Shown here: piece after piece, positions 5,039 to 7,744 of the stretch
How positions within the stretch are numbered: position 1 is the stretch's first letter
Layout: every line of letters begins with the position of its first letter
Origin: Gammaproteobacteria bacterium
GTDB lineage: Bacteria; Pseudomonadota; Gammaproteobacteria; Enterobacterales; GCA-2746155
DNA length: 7,744 nucleotides
Assembly (NCBI GenBank): GCA_024206355.1
Contig: JAAGZM010000603.1
Span: forward strand, 1 to 7,744
Direction of reading: 5' to 3'
The notes under the pieces: model-generated
What the model saw: only the letters and a program-made list of their open reading frames with translations
Told to the model about the DNA's origin: nothing
The model's database searches: none
Translations under genes and position numbers: made by a program

Positions 5039-7744
5039 TTAGTCCTTTCCATCCAAATCGATTAATTTACTAATGCTGGATAATAATTTTGCCTCTCCAT
5101 ATGGCTTGCCCATATAATCATTTATTCCAATATTCATCGCTCTTTCTTTATGCTTCACGCCGGTTCTTGTGGTAATCATTATAATTGGGATATCTTTTAA
5201 ATCAGGCTCAGATCGAACAATACTGGCAAGTTCAAAGCCATCCATCTTAGGCATTTCAATATCTAACAATATGATATCAGGATGTACTTCATGAAGTTGA
5301 CTAACTGCATCGACACCATCTTTAGCAGTGATTACATTAAAGTGATTCCGCTCTAATAGTCTGGAGGTAACTTTTCTCACAGTAATTGAGTCATCAACAA
5401 CCATAACCGTGGGAATGTAATCTCCTTCATAGAGGGTTTCAGTTTCGACAAGCTTCTCACCATCACTGGCTAATAATCTTCGCCATAGAGAATGGATATC
5501 TAGGATTAATACTACTGAACCATCACCTAATATCGTTGCTCCGGATAGTCCTCCGATACTACTAAGCTGAGCACCTATTGATTTAACAACAACTTCACGG
5601 CTGCCGATGAGTCCATCAAGTTGAACAGCTATTGGGCGATCAACACCATGAAGAAGAATTACTGGAACAGATTTTATTACACCTTCAAAATTAGCGTTTT
5701 TTTCATGCTCGAGTAATGTACCCAAATAATATAGTTCGTAAGAAACACCTGCATATTCATAAACAGGTTCATCAAGCTTATAGAGTTCTTCTAACTCATA
5801 AGGACTGACGGTTACTATACCTTCAATGTTTGTAAATGGAAGGGCATAAAGTTCGTCTTTAACGGTAACCATCAATGCATTATTAACAGAAACAGTAAAT
5901 GGAAGACGTACAATAAACTGACTTCCTTCTCCGACAGCTGATTCAACATCGACATAACCACCCAATTTCTTTATCTGGTTAAAGACAACATCCATGCCAA
6001 CACCACGACCAGATATTTGAGTAACTTTTTCAGCAGTACTAAATCCTGCAGAGAAAATAAGTTTTATTAACTCTTTATCGCTAAGTTCTTTCGCTGAAGA
6101 AATAATTTCTCTCTCAAGTGCCTTTTCTCTCACTGCCTCAAGATCAATGCCTGCACCATCATCACTAATAGAAATAACAACCTGAGCACCTTCCCTTGTC
6201 AAGCGAATCTTTATTCGTCCTTTCTTTTCCTTATTTTGTTTTGCTCTTACGTCAGGAGATTCAATACCATGATCAATTGCGTTTCGAAGCATGTGCTCAA
6301 TTGGAGAAATCATTTTCTCTAGAACTGTTCTATCCATTTCTCCATCTGCATGGATAGATATTTCAACAGCCTTGTCAAGTTCCTTTCCAATCTGTCTACC
6401 CATTCTTTGTAATCGTGGTACGAGACTATCGAATGGAATCATTCTTGTATCAATTAGTCGTTCTTGTAACTCTGTATTGATACGACCCTGTTGCAATAAC
6501 AATGCTTCTGTTTCAACAGTAAGATGATCGAAGTTATCTTTAAGATTAAGTAGATCATTTGATGATTCACTTAATCCCCGCGATAATTCTTGCTGGCGGC
6601 TGTAACGATCCATTTCAAGAGGATCAAACTCTTTTGCGTTATGCTCTACAGCTTCTTGTCGATATTGAATTTGAGCATCTGTCTCTATCTCCATTGCTCT
6701 TAACTGACTACGTAACCTGTCAATCGTTGAATTCATTTCGTCCAAATTATAACGAAGAGTATTAACCTGTTGCTCCATTCTTGAGCGTAAAATACTTGAC
6801 TCGCCTGCTAAGTTGACTAAATCCTCTAAAGTTTCAGCACCAACCTTAACTTGTTCACCGGTATTTTTTGCTTTTGCTGCTTTCTTCTTAACAACTGGTA
6901 CGGGCTGTTGACTAACAACAGGCACAAACTGTATTGCCTGATCTAATGGAGGAAGATCTAAGTCATGTTCTGTTATCATCTCCTCTTTCGAAGTTTTCCC
7001 AACAACTGCTATTGCCTCTTCAGTTTTTTCTGTGCTATCTACTTCAACCTCTGGGTAGTTGATAACAATTATTTTGTTAGTTTCTTTTTCTAGTAACGCA
7101 ATAAACTCTTGAGGAGGAGTCATTCGTCTATGCTCATCAATCTCGTTGATCAACACATAAATGACATCTCGAGCATCAAGAGAAAGTTGTAATAATGTAG
7201 CATCAACAGCTCGTCGTCCTTCTACAACACCTTCATAAATTGTTTCTAGGTGATGACTTAAATCTCCAAGCAAATTAAGTTCTGATAATCGCGCTCCACC
7301 TTTTAAGGTATGCAGGTTTCTCTGCATCAAGGCAACATATTCTTTATTTCCGGTGTCAGCTTTCCATTGAGCTATAGTTTCATCTAAGCTAATAATAATT
7401 TCATGGGCTTCTTCCATGAAGATACCAAGGATTTCCTCACCATCTTCATCTAAATCAACAGGAATAAAGCGCGTAATCTTTTCCTCAGCTTCTTCCTCAG
7501 CTTCTTCCATTGATAAATCCGTTATATTTTCCTCTTCATCTTCTTTTACAGCTTCCGCTACCTTTATAAATAAGAATGAAATTTTAGATTTTAATTCATC
7601 AGCTTCCGTAACATCTTGATCAGCTGCAATAATATCTAACATGTTTAATAACTGATCAATACACTCTGAGACTAATATCTGAGCTTCCGTTGCCAAGTCT
7701 TTATTCAGTGATAGTTTTGATAGTTTTTCAGTAAACTCACAACA
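5039..7744 (-). CDS. chpA: ChpA-like hybrid chemotaxis histidine kinase/response regulator, partial (C-terminal 901 residues)
   Basis: This is the central kinase of a Pil-Chp type chemosensory system; family members autophosphorylate on HPt histidines and pass phosphate to receivers that govern type IV pilus motion. The frame is open to the right edge (16 codons beyond the TTG at 7696), so the N-terminus lies outside. Counting from the codon at 7696: an acidic linker (about 52-73); an HPt domain (about 88-190) with the phospho-acceptor His129 in LHTLKGGAR; a Pro/Lys-rich linker (about 205-283); a long helical dimerisation region (285-420); a CheA-type ATPase with N box EHMLRNAIDHGIE (467-479), DDGAGID (512-518) and GRGVGMDVV (563-571); a CheW-like domain (about 603-745); and a receiver (about 763-880) with VVDDS, phospho-acceptor Asp812 in LLDIEMPKMDG, Thr842 and Lys864 (GKPY). 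All catalytic residues seen are present. ChpA of P. aeruginosa is about 2,470 residues with many HPt domains, so more are expected upstream. I cannot exclude a shorter PilL-type kinase. Confidence 0.9.
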   Translation of the reverse strand, partial: CCEFTEKLSKLSLNKDLATEAQILVSECIDQLLNMLDIIAADQDVTEADELKSKISFLFIKVAEAVKEDEEENITDLSMEEAEEEAEEKITRFIPVDLDEDGEEILGIFMEEAHEIIISLDETIAQWKADTGNKEYVALMQRNLHTLKGGARLSELNLLGDLSHHLETIYEGVVEGRRAVDATLLQLSLDARDVIYVLINEIDEHRRMTPPQEFIALLEKETNKIIVINYPEVEVDSTEKTEEAIAVVGKTSKEEMITEHDLDLPPLDQAIQFVPVVSQQPVPVVKKKAAKAKNTGEQVKVGAETLEDLVNLAGESSILRSRMEQQVNTLRYNLDEMNSTIDRLRSQLRAMEIETDAQIQYRQEAVEHNAKEFDPLEMDRYSRQQELSRGLSESSNDLLNLKDNFDHLTVETEALLLQQGRINTELQERLIDTRMIPFDSLVPRLQRMGRQIGKELDKAVEISIHADGEMDRTVLEKMISPIEHMLRNAIDHGIESPDVRAKQNKEKKGRIKIRLTREGAQVVISISDDGAGIDLEAVREKALEREIISSAKELSDKELIKLIFSAGFSTAEKVTQISGRGVGMDVVFNQIKKLGGYVDVESAVGEGSQFIVRLPFTVSVNNALMVTVKDELYALPFTNIEGIVTVSPYELEELYKLDEPVYEYAGVSYELYYLGTLLEHEKNANFEGVIKSVPVILLHGVDRPIAVQLDGLIGSREVVVKSIGAQLSSIGGLSGATILGDGSVVLILDIHSLWRRLLASDGEKLVETETLYEGDYIPTVMVVDDSITVRKVTSRLLERNHFNVITAKDGVDAVSQLHEVHPDIILLDIEMPKMDGFELASIVRSEPDLKDIPIIMITTRTGVKHKERAMNIGINDYMGKPYGEAKLLSSISKLIDLDGKD
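5043..5047 (-). promoter_or_regulatory. Shine-Dalgarno of chpC, inside the end of the kinase gene
   Basis: AAGGA on the minus strand, five bases from the ATG at 5035-5037 and just before the kinase stop codon. It favours that ATG over the one at 5050-5052. Confidence 0.65.
7481..7508. repeat. 12-base tandem repeat in the kinase's acidic linker
   Basis: TTCCTCAGCTTC occurs twice head to tail (7481-7492, 7493-7504), followed by TTCC, giving 2.3 perfect copies. On the coding strand it encodes the repeated EEAE pattern of the acidic linker just before the HPt domain. Copy number could change by whole codons without shifting the frame. Confidence 0.8.

Noticed and set aside
5050..5052. Upstream ATG of chpC
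   Set aside because: It lies inside the kinase coding region without a ribosome binding site, whereas the ATG at 5035-5037 has AAGGA five bases upstream.
6291..6765. Plus-strand open frames opposite the kinase
   Set aside because: They mirror the codon bias of the conserved kinase on the other strand and have no ribosome binding sites or domain signals.

Overview
This window looks like an AT-rich gammaproteobacterial chromosome segment. The D-aminoacyl-tRNA deacylase, BipA/TypA and proline iminopeptidase read like their enterobacterial and pseudomonad counterparts. The giant hybrid chemotaxis kinase followed by a CheW-like protein is the Pil-Chp (twitching motility, type IV pilus) arrangement known from Pseudomonas. 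A genus cannot be fixed by eye. I see no tRNA, rRNA, CRISPR array, insertion sequence or phage gene. This is core-type sequence with one decayed gene.

Layout. On the plus strand, 1-175 holds the last 57 codons of a PlsC-type acyltransferase. It is followed by a 169-residue protein of unknown function (256-765). The 80-base gap between them carries an 11-bp inverted repeat that buries the second gene's ribosome binding site. From 752 to the right-hand end everything functional is on the minus strand. Read in its own direction (right to left), the order is: a ChpA-like histidine kinase/response regulator cut by the window edge (5039-7744), a ChpC-like CheW-domain protein one base downstream (4567-5037), typA/bipA (2656-4470, TTG start), remains of a YafJ-type class II glutamine amidotransferase (about 2163-2640), proline iminopeptidase (1198-2151) and dtd (752-1198). 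The dtd and unknown genes meet tail to tail and overlap by 14 bases.

How the genes work together. ChpA and ChpC should form part of a chemosensory array: the kinase autophosphorylates through HPt domains and passes phosphate to receivers, and the CheW-like protein couples it to a receptor. TypA is a ribosome-associated GTPase. The pip-dtd pair shares a TAATG stop/start junction and is probably translated as a coupled pair; both are housekeeping enzymes (removal of N-terminal proline; removal of D-amino acids from tRNA).

Most noteworthy: (1) the glutamine amidotransferase remnant, which has lost its N-terminal half including the catalytic cysteine, has a frame-shifting internal deletion and probably a second frameshift near its end; (2) the inverted repeat placed so that a ribosome finishing the acyltransferase would open the next gene's ribosome binding site; (3) the kinase frame stays open to the window edge, so an 885-codon start at 7696 is very probably an artefact inside a much longer gene; (4) a Ser-to-Pro change in the signature motif of Dtd. 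I found no convincing wholly new system.
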